A stretch of 64,000 bases of DNA from Apostichopus japonicus (Eukaryota; Echinodermata; Holothuroidea; Aspidochirotida; Stichopodidae), in assembly GCF_037975245.1 (NCBI RefSeq), contig NC_092563.1, positions 25,016,960 through 25,080,959 on the forward strand. Direction: 5' to 3'. A program made the position numbers and the translations under genes. Every line of letters starts with the position of its first letter. Within the stretch, counting starts at the first letter, position 1. The notes under the pieces were generated by a model. It was not told the DNA's origin. It did no database searches and worked only from the letters and a program-made list of their open reading frames with translations. Below, one piece after another: positions 48,180 through 58,790 of this stretch.

Positions 48180-48535
48180 TGGTGACAATCTTCAAAAAGG
48201 TTATGGATGGAAAAAAAACTTTTGGGAGATACTTGGTTCTCAGGCAAAAGTGTACATCTGGTTGCTCATTTTCAAGCCCGAGAAGTGCCATTTCCGGTGA
48301 TCTGGGGGGTATCAAAACCAAAAATTTTCTTGTACGCTCCGCGCCAACCGATGGTGGCGCTCCGCTTAGATAGTAATTCGCGCCCCCCGGGTTAGAAAAT
48401 CCTGGATACGCGCCTGATATGATCCACATCGATATGGGTTCACTGTTTTTTTTTCTATGATATCGCTAGTAATTGCAAAATAGATAGTGCAACTTATGGT
48501 GGCGCTACGCTTAGATAGTTTGCCTACAAGCTTCG
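48180..48535 (+). mobile_element. Family X repeat, second copy plus fragment
   Basis: Contains GAGAAGTGCCATTTCCGGTG and GGTGGCGCTCCGCTTAGATAG and ends CTGGATACGCGCCTGAT. A partial second segment (48455-48530) repeats the TATCGCTAGTAATTGCA and GGTGGCGCTACGC words. Confidence 0.7.
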
Positions 48536-48579
48536 CCCCTATATATATATATATATATGTATATGTGTGTATATATATG

Positions 48580-48935
48580 GGAATAACGGAAAAACTGTTA
48601 AACAACTATGCTGCATGTAGAGAAAGGCTGGATCTCGAGTGAGATACAATAATTGAATTAGGTAAGTGATTGGAAGTAAAACAGCCAATGTTTGGTTTTT
48701 GCAGAGCTTTCGAGCAAAACTAGCTCTTCTTCAGTGCATGATCACCGAAAGTGACAAGGAGTAGCAGGAATTGAAACTATTTTATAGAGAAGATGTCGGC
48801 ATGGTTGTAAAGGCAAAGCGACTTACTGATTTCTGCTGAATTGAGCAGAAGTTTTAGAAATTCGGATTATTTTAATCCTCGTCGGATTATTTTAATCCGA
48901 TTCCGTCGTAATTGTAAAGGAATTGTTTTGGTTTA
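48580..48935 (-). repeat. Penelope-like element terminal repeat (3' pLTR)
   Basis: A 356-bp direct repeat of 51724-51763 plus 56560-56864, flanking the RT gene. The element's reading frame runs into it: after correcting a shift, the stop TAA is at 48892-48894. The outer side abuts a (TA)n tract. Confidence 0.9.
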
Positions 48936-51673
48936 TCTGGGACGGCAAATCGTTTCTGATGTTTAAACCGAATGGTGCCGTGGTCTTTAGGTTTAGTTCC
49001 CAGAAATTTTCTTTCGCTTTCCTAGATTTATCTGTCCAAGAATCGTTCTGGTCAATGGCAATAACACGCAAATTCTCAATTGAATGATTTTGGAGATTGA
49101 AGTGATTTGCAACAGGTTGGTAGATCTTTTTTGTTTTGATCGCCGATCTATATGTTGTGTCATTCTCATTCTAAGAGTGTTTTTTGACTCTCCAATGTAT
49201 TGTAAGTTACAAATATTGCAGTAGATGAGGTAAATGACATTTTTGGATAGGCAGTTAATTTTGTGCCGAATTTGGAACGTGCGTTTGATTTGATTGCTCT
49301 GAAAGGCCCCGGTCGAATCGACAAGTAAGCACGTTTTGCAATTTTGTGTACAGGGCGATGATCCTGCAGTTTCTGTTTTGCTTTTCCCTAATGGGGTGTC
49401 ATCCCGAAAGGATGCCCGAACTAAGATGTCCCGTAGGTTGGGTCTTTTAAAAGCGATGACAGGTAATTCTGGGAAAACTGATTTCAGGCGTTCGGTGCCT
49501 TGAAGTAGGTGAAAGTTCTTCTGAATAATATTAGCCAGTGGTGGGAGACCAGGGTGGAATTCAGTAACCAATGGTACCCTTTTGGAACTGGTTTGACGAG
49601 TTTTGTACGTCAATGTTTCGGTACGGGGTTTGCTTTTAGCTTTTTTGATGGCATTTTCAATAGTACCCCGAAAATACTGTCTGTTTAGGAGGTGTTGTGA
49701 CAGTTCTTTAGTGCGTGAATCAAAATCGACTTCAGAGAAGCAAATGCGTCGAATGCGCAACGCTTGACTGTACGGAATATTTCTGGTACAGTGACGTGGA
49801 TGGCAACTGCTTGGTAAGAGGTAGTTGTGCTTGTTCGTGGGTTTATTGAACAAGTCTGTTTTGAGTGAACCATTTTGTAGGGTCACAGTGGTGTCCAGGA
49901 AGTGAACGCCATGTCCAGAAAAATCAGCAGTGAATTTGATAGTGTGGTGAAACGAGTTTATGTCATCAATGAAGAGTTTTAGATTTGCCTCACCATGGGT
50001 CCATATCATAAAGATATCGTCAATGTAACGTAACCACGTGTGTGGTTTCAAGTTTTGTCGAGATAGAAATTCTTTCTCGAGGTTTCCCATAAAGATGTTG
50101 GCAAAAGACGGTGCCATTTTGGTACCCATTGCGGTGCCATGAATTTGGAGGTAGTGTTTGTTGCCAAATACCAGATTATTGTTGGTTAAGATAAGTTGCA
50201 TTAATTCGGCCAATTCTTTCTTCGTGGGGGTTTTGCCACGTTTCGGTTTGAATGCTTTTGTGCAGGCCGAAATGCCCTCTTCATTAGGGATATTTGTGTA
50301 TAACGAAGACACATCCAAGGTAACTAACAGAGTAGATAAGGGAAGATTTTTTATTTCCCCAATTTTCCGGATGAAATCCGTAGTGTCCTGCACATAGGAC
50401 GGTAGGGCCGAAACAAGAGGTTGGATGAGGAGATCCACGAATTTGGAAATTTTTCCAGTCGCTGTACCATTACCCGATATTATGGGCCTCCCGGGATTGC
50501 CTTCTTTGTGAATTTTAGGCAGAAAATGAAAGCGACCAGATTTTGGGTCGTTTTCCAGGAGGATTTGGCCTAACTTGCGGTCAATGGAACCGTTAGAGAC
50601 TATCTTTAGGATGACTCTTTTCACGTTTTGTGTGATTTCTTGAGTAGGATCAGAATCTAGGAGTTTGTAGTGTTGAGGGTTGCCGAGTAGTCTGTTGGCT
50701 TCCTCTCTGTAGAATTGTTTGCCCATAGCGACAATTGCAGAACCCTTGTCGGCTGGCTTGATGACAATGTCATCGCGCTTCCGGAGTTCATGAATGGCCT
50801 GTCTCTCAGTTTTGTTGAGATTGTCGCGGAAGTCTGGGGTGGAGGTCTGTGTTTTAACATCCTCTTCAATGGCCGAAATAAATGATTCATGAGGCGCACA
50901 ATGGGCCTTGGGTGGATTCCACGAGCTTTTTGGCTTAAAATTGGAATGCAAGTCGTTGGTTTGTTGCGTTCTGTTATTGCCATTTTCGTCGGCAAAAAAT
51001 TCACGGAGACGTAAGCGTCGATAGAACAGATTTAGGTCAAGAGAAAGTTTCTGAGCGTTAAATTGCCGTCGTTTAGGGCAAACATTTAGACCTTTGGAGA
51101 GTAGGTTTGTTTCTCCTGCCGAGAGTTGGCAATCAATGGTAACAACTGCACTTTTGGTGGTGTTGCATGCGGTCTGTATCTCTTTCCGACGGAATCTGCG
51201 AGACCTGGTTCTTTTTGAGGTTTCAAGTTGGGTTACACCAGAAGACTTAACTCTTTGCGTGACATTATCCCTCTTCAATTTGTGACATTGTCTTGAAGCT
51301 AGGGTATGTGAGAGGTTCAAGCAAATTTTGGAGGTGGAGTCAAGCTTTCTTTCGAACTCGTTCTTGGGGAGTTCTTTTTGCAGTTTTCTGGTTTTGGAAT
51401 CAATTTGCTGGTTAAGTTCGTGAATGGTTTTGCGACAAATACTTATTTGCACAGCCATTAATTCAAGCGAAGCATTCTTAAGGATTCCTTTCCAATTGGC
51501 AAAGCTGTCGCTATCAGAAAGTGGTAAACCAGCACGGACCTTGATTTTAAGTCCTTTTGGTACCGTTTTTTTTTTTTACGGTATAGTCTGTAGTTGGAAA
51601 GATGATGCCGATACCTAACCCGTTTTTCTGAAAGGCGTCGAAGCGTTTTCAAAGTTTCAAAGGTGCTCTCCAT
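48892..51673 (-). pseudogene. Penelope-like retroelement polyprotein (RT + GIY-YIG endonuclease), two frameshifts
   Basis: The main open frame, 48993-51458, holds the reverse transcriptase: PGRPIISGNGTATGKISKF, LVTLDVSSLYTNIP (motif A), GTAMGTKMAPSFANIF (motif B), YIDDIFMIW (motif C, catalytic Asp pair) and FLDTTV. These are the Penelope-type RT signatures, distinct from LINE RTs. After a Cys-rich linker (CTQNCKTCLLVDS), CNICNLQYIGES is the start of the GIY-YIG endonuclease. The frame breaks twice, both in homopolymers: a 12-T run at 51566-51577 separates the N-terminal about 35 codons (from ATG at 51673), and a T6 run at 49127-49132 shifts the GIY-YIG C terminus, whose natural stop is 48892-48894. 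The full length would be about 925 codons, typical for the class. Otherwise little decayed, so insertion was recent or the shifts are assembly errors. Confidence 0.93.
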
Positions 51674-51723
51674 TTTGAAGCATAGTTGGATCAATTAGAT
51701 ACAAACAGTGAAAGATATAGATA

Positions 51724-51763
51724 GGAATAACGGAAAAACTGTTAAACAACTATGCTGCATGTA
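51724..51763 (-). repeat. Penelope-like element 5' pLTR, segment 1
   Basis: Matches 48580-48619 base for base by eye until the CACTG transposon interrupts it; it continues at 56560. Confidence 0.9.
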
Positions 51764-52781
51764 CACTGAAAACTTGAATTGGTTCACCGACTAACAAAAC
51801 GTTAGTCCATCTGGTGCCTCTCCCGACTAACATAGCCTTAGTCAGTTGCTATACCGACTAATTTATTCCTTAGTCAGTTGGATTTCTTAGTCGGTCATCT
51901 TAGTCCGTCAGCTTAGTCGATCAACAATTTCTCAGTCGGTAAATGTATATTAGTCAGTTACATTAGTTGGTGACAATAGTCGGTCTTTACCGACTAATTT
52001 ATATGAGCCACCGACTAGTTTATAGCAGGTTTTACATTAGTCAGGACGGTGCCTCTCCCGACTAACCTTTCTTAGTCGGTATCGACTGACTAGTTGCACT
52101 GACTAGATTCACTGAAAGAATTAAACCCGACTAGTTTCACTGACTAGTATCACTGAAAGAAAAGAGAGCAGAAGAAACACAAATAATGTGTACGTTGGCA
52201 GTATTTATTTCTGATAAAACTTCTGATGTCTACAAAAGGCTGACTTTCGACAGATAGAGAAGAAATCACTGTAAATAAAATCTGAAAATCTGATTTTTGT
52301 TTCCAACAAAGTTAAGACAAGTTAATAGATCAAACATGAATCGCAATAGTATAGCACTGCACAATAATGCAAAGTTGAATCTTGGGCAAGGGTTCCTCAT
52401 GACTTTCGTTTTAAAGTGGTACCCCAAATCGACACCAGTTAAGTCTTCACTAACAAAGAGTGTTTCTCTTAACTACAAATGGCCTCCCACTTGTCTTCAG
52501 GAAGCCAAAATCTGCACCATTATTGACCTGTGAACAGAAAATATGATATACGTGTAAGCACAGATACAGATATAGCACATGATAACTCACATTATCATAA
52601 ACATACATTTACATTAAAATTTTATAACATATTGGGAGGTATACATTTAAATCTAGGTTCCTCAAATTATAAGCCAGGAATAGCAGCTTTTACCAAATTA
52701 TTATTAGCTTTGCACAGCATAACACCAAGTTATTTCTCAAAGCTTAATAATTATGTTAATCATGTTAATAATGATCCCAAT

Positions 52782-54318
52782 AGACCGGGATCCCAGAGGG
52801 TTTGGTTAGCTGGGAAGGTAACCAATTGCCTTGTACATCACAATGTTCACAGTGCATTCCTGTATATGAAACCAGACGACTGGCAAACTGACTGTGGTGG
52901 GTGTGGCTGGGAGAGCAATTTTAAAGTCACCTGATAGCTAACCTAGATCAGTTTTCATGGTAACACATCAAAGTAAGTACAATATGTCAGGTATGGCCCC
53001 AAGAGCAACAAATGGCCATTGCCAGTAATTATTGGTGGTGGGGTACCCCTGCCAGTGATCTATAATTGACCCCTCAAGGCTGACCTAGGTCAGCTCATGA
53101 GGTAACCACTTGAAACCTACTGGAAAATGTTGGTTAGGGCTTCAGATACAACTGATGGGCATTGCCAGTAATTTTTATTGGTGGGGTACCCCTGCCAGTA
53201 GACCCCCAAAATGCCCATCCCCCATTGACCTAGATGAGCTCATGATGTAACCAGTTGAAAACAACTGGAAAATGGTATCACTTCATATGTAAGGGATGGG
53301 AATTTCCAGTAATTTATATTGGGGGGGGGGGTACCCCTGCCAGTAGACCCCCAAAATGCCCATTCCCTCATTGACTTAGGTCAGCTCATGAGATAACCAG
53401 TTGAAAAATTACTGGAAAATGATAGGTATCACTTCATATGTAAGGGATGGGCATTTCCAGTCATTTACATTGGTGGGGTAACCCTGTCAGTAGACCCCCA
53501 AAATGCCCATCCCCCATTGACCTAGATTAGCTCATGAGGTAACCAGTTGAAAACTACTGTAAAATGATTGGCAGGATTCTATATATATGTAAGGGATGGG
53601 CATTTCCAGTAATTTATATTAGTGGGGTACCCCTTCCAGTAGACCCCCAAAAAGCCCCCCCCCCCTCATTGATCTAGGTCAGCTCATGATTTAACCAGTT
53701 GAAAACTACTGGAAAATTATTGACAGGATTCTATATGTAAGGGATGGGCGGACTCTGGCAGTGGTGGCCCACCAATATAAAATACTGGAAATGCCCATCC
53801 TTACATATGAAGTGATACCTATCATTTTCCTGTAGGTTTCAACTGGTCAAATCATGAGCTCACCTAGGTCAATGAGGGGATGGGCATATTGGGGGTCTAC
53901 TAGCAGGGGTACCCCACCAATAAAAATTACTGGCAATGCCCATCCCTTGTATCTGAAGTCCTAACCAACATTTTCCAGTAGGTTTCAAGTGGTTACCTCA
54001 TGAGCTGACCTAGGTCAGCCGTGAGGGGTCAATTATAGATCACTGGCAGGGGTACCCCACCACCAATAATTACTGGCAATGGCCATTTGTTGCTCTTGGG
54101 GCCATACCTGACACATTGTTCTTACTTTGATGTGGTTACCATGAAAGCTGCTCTAGGTTAGCTATTAGGTGACTTTAAAATTGCTCTCCCAGCCACATCC
54201 ACCACAGTCGGTTTGCCAGTCATCAGGTTTCATATACAGGAATGCATTGTGAACATTGTGATGTACCAGGCAATTGGTTACCTTCCCAGCTAACCAAACC
54301 CTCTGGACTCCCGCTCTA
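52782..54318. repeat. 1.5-kb palindrome (foldback) inside the CACTG transposon
   Basis: The left arm starts GAGGGTTTGGTTAGCTGGGA; the right arm ends with its inverse at about 54304. Arms carry tandem units of about 150 bp with GGGGTACCCCTGCCAGTAGA and AGCTCATGAGGTAACCAGTTG, about five in the left arm and two in the right. The centre is near 53.75 kb. It may be a separate foldback element nested in the transposon. Confidence 0.85.
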
Positions 54319-54469
54319 CAGATCAGTGAAAATTTGACCAAACTTATGAAGCTTGCATGTAAATGATATACTAGACTGGTTTTTTTTTTAAAACAGGTTA
54401 TGAAAAGTATCTTAAATATCATTAAACAGTTGGGTACAATAGTTAAACTCACTCTTCCATCTTTTTTCT

Positions 54470-54672
54470 CTATGGTACTTGTTCCTTTGCTTTTTGGACT
54501 CTTGGATAAACTCTTTTGTTCTGCGAAGGGTACCAATATATCATCTTAAAACATGTCTTTAAGCCATATATAACACAGTTCTCCTCTTCTGTTGTTGCCT
54601 CCACACTGGTGTCGTACATCACAGGAAAGCTCACCCTTGACTTAGATATTTGGCTTTTCAATTCCTGCTGGA
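54470..54672 (-). other. Possible exon of a transposon protein, unrecognised
   Basis: On the - strand a frame follows TTTCTTCCAGCAG and encodes KSQISKSRVSFPVMYDTSVE and EENCVIYGLKTCFKMIYWYP. No motif is recognised. Could be a remnant of the transposase or of captured host sequence. Confidence 0.25.
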
Positions 54673-56559
54673 AGAAAGAAACAGCAAAGTATTCATCATT
54701 TGAAAAAAAAAAATAATAAAGTTGTCACCACAAAGTTATGTGAGATTTGCTTCCACTATAGTCTCAAAAAACAATCCCAAAGTTTGAAGCAGACTGTATA
54801 AAGCTGAAAATTTGAACGAGAGTGTCATCACCATTGCAACCAGAATCAAATGCCCAGAATACAGAGATAATAAAACATGGGCTAAATCTTTGTTTGTTTT
54901 TATGATCTTTAAAAATATAACATTTTAGAAACAGAAATGCACTGAGCCAACTTATTTATAGGCCTAATCGTTTTTAGTTGTTATTTTGCTTGCTCACATA
55001 ACAAGCCTGTTTAGACCTAGGCTAGAGGAGAATCAGTACTTTGTTACACTAAGTTTGTCTTCGGTCGTTTTGATATAGTCTTACTAGTAGTACTAAAGTA
55101 TATAATGGACCGGCGAAGACTAGAGAATACCCAGAGTTTTAGCAACTGCGTTAAACTGTATCATCTGATCTATTATTTACGCCAATGACTTTCATTCAAT
55201 CTAGGATCAAAAAGAGAAAACTAATTAATCTTAACCTTTAAATTTTGCTACTAAACAGATATGCTTGAATTACAAATAAATGTCAAAAAAACATCATAAT
55301 CTAAGAATCGATGCATATACATATACATAAACAGAATAATTTGAATTCGCGCAAGTGAACCCTGCACTACATTGGACAGAAAAAAAACGTGCAATTAGAC
55401 CAAACTAAACATACTAAATTTTCCGTTACTTCTACATAAAATATCAATACAAATACAACAACTTACTCTTTTGGCAGTATACTAAAAGCACATGTTATAA
55501 TAACTTCAGACTATCAAGCTTTCCTGAGAAAAAACGGTTAATACTTCTTACAGTAAGCAAGTCGACCGTGAAGGAATGTCGCAATTGTTTCCTGGGCGTG
55601 ACCGGAAATTAAATACTAAAAAATGATAAATGAAAAGGTTAAATAGAACTGAAGCGTGCATCCTGACTGCTCATAAAAAAATATAATACCGTTGACTAGC
55701 CAACATAATTTGTTCAGCCTACTGTGACTGTACGTTTGAAGGTCTAGCCTTGCTTATTCAATATCACAAAGCCTACCCATTTAGATTCACATGGGAAATT
55801 ACAGGAAATCTTTACCAAATGAGTGTAGACTTCAAATAAACTATTGAGACTTATAGTTCCAGCATTTGTTTGGGAATAAATAAGAAGATTATGTGCCACT
55901 GTTCAATCTAGCCCAATACACACATAACACATTGTTAATTGGTGTTTAGGATGCACACTTTAGTGTTGAGAATGCACTGCAGTACCCAGTAGAAGCCTAT
56001 AGGCTACTCACTGTCATTGCATTTGTGTATTGCGAAACGCCAACGTGACAACGGTAGCGTTACACTAACCATAATACAGTACTAGTGCCAGTGGCCTAAC
56101 AATTAACTTTAATTTTACCTTCAAGTTAAAGGAATAACAGGTAGGCCGATGATGCAGTTAATACCTCCATTCTTCTAAAGACCTTCTTGGGTGATTTACG
56201 GTTGAAAGTTGCTTAGAGTGATCGTATGAAACTATGCCAAGCCCAGCAAGCTGCCGTTGCCTCTAGGTTTCCAAATTGAAGTGAATCGAATTGGGTTAAA
56301 ATACATTAGTCCGTCGACACCGACTAAGCTACGATTATGGCGTAAATCGGGTGTCCGTATCGTTCTTAGTCCATGGGTTAAAATACATTAGTCCGTCGCC
56401 ACCGACTAAGCTGCGATTATATTTTCCTTAGTCAGTGTAAACTAACTAAGAAGCAGCGATCAAACGAAGATTTTTGCTAGTCCGTGTGCAGTGACTAACG
56501 TTACAGACTAATTTAACGTTAGTCCGTGGCAATATTGACTAGTTTATTTTTTCAGTGTA

Positions 56560-56858
56560 GAGAAAGGCTGGATCTCGAGTGAGATACACTATAAGTGATT
56601 GGAAGTAAAACAGCCAATGTTTGGTTTTTGCAGAGCTTTCGAGCAAAACTAGCTCTTCTTCAGTGCATGATCACCGAAAGTGACAAGGAGTAGCAGGAAT
56701 TGAAACTATTTTATAGAGAAGATGTCGGCATGGTTGTAAAGGCAAAGCGACTTACTGATTTCTGCTGAATTGAGCAGAAGTTTTAGAAATTCGGATTATT
56801 TTAATCCTCGTCGGATTATTTTAATCCGATTCCGTCGTAATTGTAAAGGAATTGTTTT

Positions 56859-56864
<6 letters not shown>
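56560..56864 (-). repeat. Penelope-like element 5' pLTR, segment 2
   Basis: Continues the terminal repeat after the inserted transposon and matches 48620-48935 apart from a short deletion near 56588. The outer side abuts a (TA)n tract. Confidence 0.9.
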
Positions 56865-56904
<40 letters not shown>

Positions 56905-56981
56905 ATGGAGGTAAACGACAAAGGCAAATGAATATATATATATATATATATATATTCATGAATATATATATATAGCCTATG

Positions 56982-57007
<26 letters not shown>
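56861..57007. repeat. Cluster of (TA)n tracts
   Basis: TA runs at 56861-56900, 56932-56954 and 56978-57006, interrupted by a copy of GCAATGGAGGTAAACGAC that recurs at 57536. Confidence 0.9.
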
Positions 57008-57015
<8 letters not shown>

Positions 57016-57245
57016 AAAATTGGCGTTGTTTAGCTACAGTTTGGGGCCAGTACTTATCGCACTGGATTCTTCCACATTATGAATTCATTTGAAGAAGTTT
57101 CTCGCCCTCATCAATCTCCATCTGACATAGTTGCCCAACGGAGTAACTGATGCGAATATTTCAGCAAACAAATAAACAATATATATATATATATAAATGA
57201 AAATTGTAATGAGTTGGAAAATCAAGAACAGTGAAAAAACTTCCA

Positions 57246-57317
57246 GCCTCCACCGGGATTCGAACCCGGGCCTTCCGCTCTGTACGCGGACACCCTAACC
57301 AACTAGGCTATGGACGC
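57246..57317 (-). tRNA. tRNA-like element, copy 1 (cloverleaf, anticodon-position ACA)
   Basis: 72 nt. Acceptor GCGTCCA/TGGAGGC (one mismatch), D arm GCCTAGTTGGTTAGGGT, anticodon stem TCCGC/GCGGA with loop GTACAGA, perfect T arm CCGGG-TTCGAAT-CCCGG. It folds well, but the repeat context and the non-standard ACA anticodon (a Cys codon reader normally GCA) point to a tRNA-derived SINE rather than a working tRNA. Confidence 0.6.
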
Positions 57318-57618
57318 TGATTGTATGTCCAGAGGTTCGAAACCGGTAAGGAAGGTCGTAATTCCACTGTAGGCGTTTGTCACCTGTATCGAACAATACT
57401 AGTTCTGTTTTTGGTGACATATTTTGCCTTACTCTAGAGATCAAACATGATGCTAACCAACTCGAAAATCATTTGTGATTCCTGAAGCCGGATCTCGAAA
57501 GAGATACTTTGAACAGACTTTATGTTAATGCAATGGAGGTAAACGACAAAGGCAAATGAATATATATAAATGAAAATCGTAATGAGTTGGAAAATCAAGA
57601 ACAGTGAAAAAACTTCCA

Positions 57619-57690
57619 GCCTCCACCGGGATTCGAACCCGGGCCTCCCGCTATGTACGCGGACACCCTAACCAACTAGGCTATGGACGC
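57619..57690 (-). tRNA. tRNA-like element, copy 2
   Basis: Same fold as copy 1 with two differences: anticodon loop GTACATA, variable region GGGAGG. Part of the second duplicated unit. Confidence 0.55.
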
Positions 57691-57890
57691 TGATTGTATG
57701 TCCAGAGGTTCGAAACCGGTAAGGAAGGTCGTACTGTATCGAACAATACTAGTTCTGTTTTTGGTGACATAGTTTGCCTTACTCTAGAGATCAAACATGA
57801 TGCTAACCAACTCGAAATCATTTGTGATTCCTAAAGCCGGATCTCGAAAGAGATACTTTGAACAGACTTTATGTTAATGCAATATGTATG

Positions 57891-57892
<2 letters not shown>

Positions 57893-57963
<71 letters not shown>

Positions 57964-57975
57964 GTTTGTGTATAT
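57893..57975. repeat. (TA)n microsatellite
   Basis: About 40 TA units with TATGTATA interruptions. Confidence 0.95.
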
Positions 57976-58564
57976 ATATGGACAAAATATCACGAAGCGC
58001 GCAAACAATTTTTGGGATGAAAGTTGCTAAGGGCTGCACCCAAGCAAATCCCCCCCCCCCCCTCCCCCTGTGCCGAAGCATAGAAGTTTTCAACTGCCAT
58101 ATCCTACCCACGCCATCGTAACCAAGTCACGGTTAATCGATATAGGCTATACTAGCTTAAATCAGTTAACTTTAATTTAAATCGATTTATATACCAGTTT
58201 AATTGACAACATGTACCAATTTTAATTCACTTAGGGTCACGTTAAGTCGATAACCACCAGTTTCTAAGCGGCTAAAACCAATTTAAACTGACATATAGGC
58301 CTACCAATTAAACTCGGTATATGTCAATTACAATAGTGATTGAAATATTCGAAACCAAGCTTTGTTAGGAATGCACATGATACACTGGTTTCTCATTTTG
58401 TTGAAATATCATGTTTGCGGTACGAAACTAAAAACTATTAGACTAACCACCCCCCCCCCACCCCTCCAATGGATCCGCGCATGTAAATTGTAGCATTGAA
58501 CAATGTATGGAGAGAATTACACATAGCAATTGGGTAGTGATCAGATCAAGAATGGAAGACGGCT

Positions 58565-58790
58565 TTCACCATGGTTGGCGCGTAGCGCACAAGAAAATTT
58601 TGGGTAAAAATGCCTCCCAGATCGCTGGAAATGGCACTTCCCAGGCCTTGTAAGTTGTATCTTAGCATTTTCTCTTTTGAAATTACTAGCGATATCATAA
58701 ACACATTAAAACAATTTTAAAAAATCATTCAAGGGGGGCGGCTGCCCCTTCGCCCCCCCCCCCCTTGGCTACGCGCCTGATTCTCTGCTT
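58565..58790 (-). mobile_element. Family X repeat, inverted copy
   Basis: Reads on + strand GGTTGGCGCGTAGCGCACAA, GATCGCTGGAAATGGCACTT, AATTACTAGCGATATCA and ends GGCTACGCGCCTGA. It preserves the typical end of the family. Confidence 0.7.

Larger units (their letters stand above)
51764..56557. mobile_element. 4.8-kb CACTG-ended DNA transposon inserted in a Penelope pLTR
   Basis: Ends are CACTGAAAA and its inverse TTTTTTCAGTG, flanked by a TA duplication (51762-51763, 56558-56559). The empty site is visible in the other pLTR copy (GCATGTAGAGAAAGG at 48613). Both subterminal zones (51780-52160, 56290-56550) carry about 30 copies of TTAGTCGGT / ACCGACTAA in both orientations, the clustered-motif design of CACTA-type (CMC) elements. 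No transposase was recognised, so it is probably non-autonomous. Assignment to CMC rests on ends, 2-bp duplication and subterminal repeats. Confidence 0.85.
57196..57882. repeat. Tandem duplication (about 370 bp unit) carrying tRNA-like elements
   Basis: AATGAAAATxGTAATGAGTTGG begins each unit (57197, 57569) and GCCGGATCTCGAAAGAGATAC ends each. The second unit lacks about 30 bp (CACTGTAGGCGTTTGTCACC). The repeated hairpin ATCTC-GAAA-GAGAT resembles one in the Penelope pLTR (GGATCTCGAGTGAGATAC). Confidence 0.85.

Noticed and set aside
52530-54536. Frames sharing VWLAGKVTNCLVHHNVH as two copies of a gene
   Set aside because: They are the two arm tips of one palindrome; the duplication follows from the inverted repeat.
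57246-57690. Functional tRNA genes
   Set aside because: Acceptor mismatch, ACA at the anticodon position, and a repeat context with shared flanks in three copies favour a tRNA-derived repeat.
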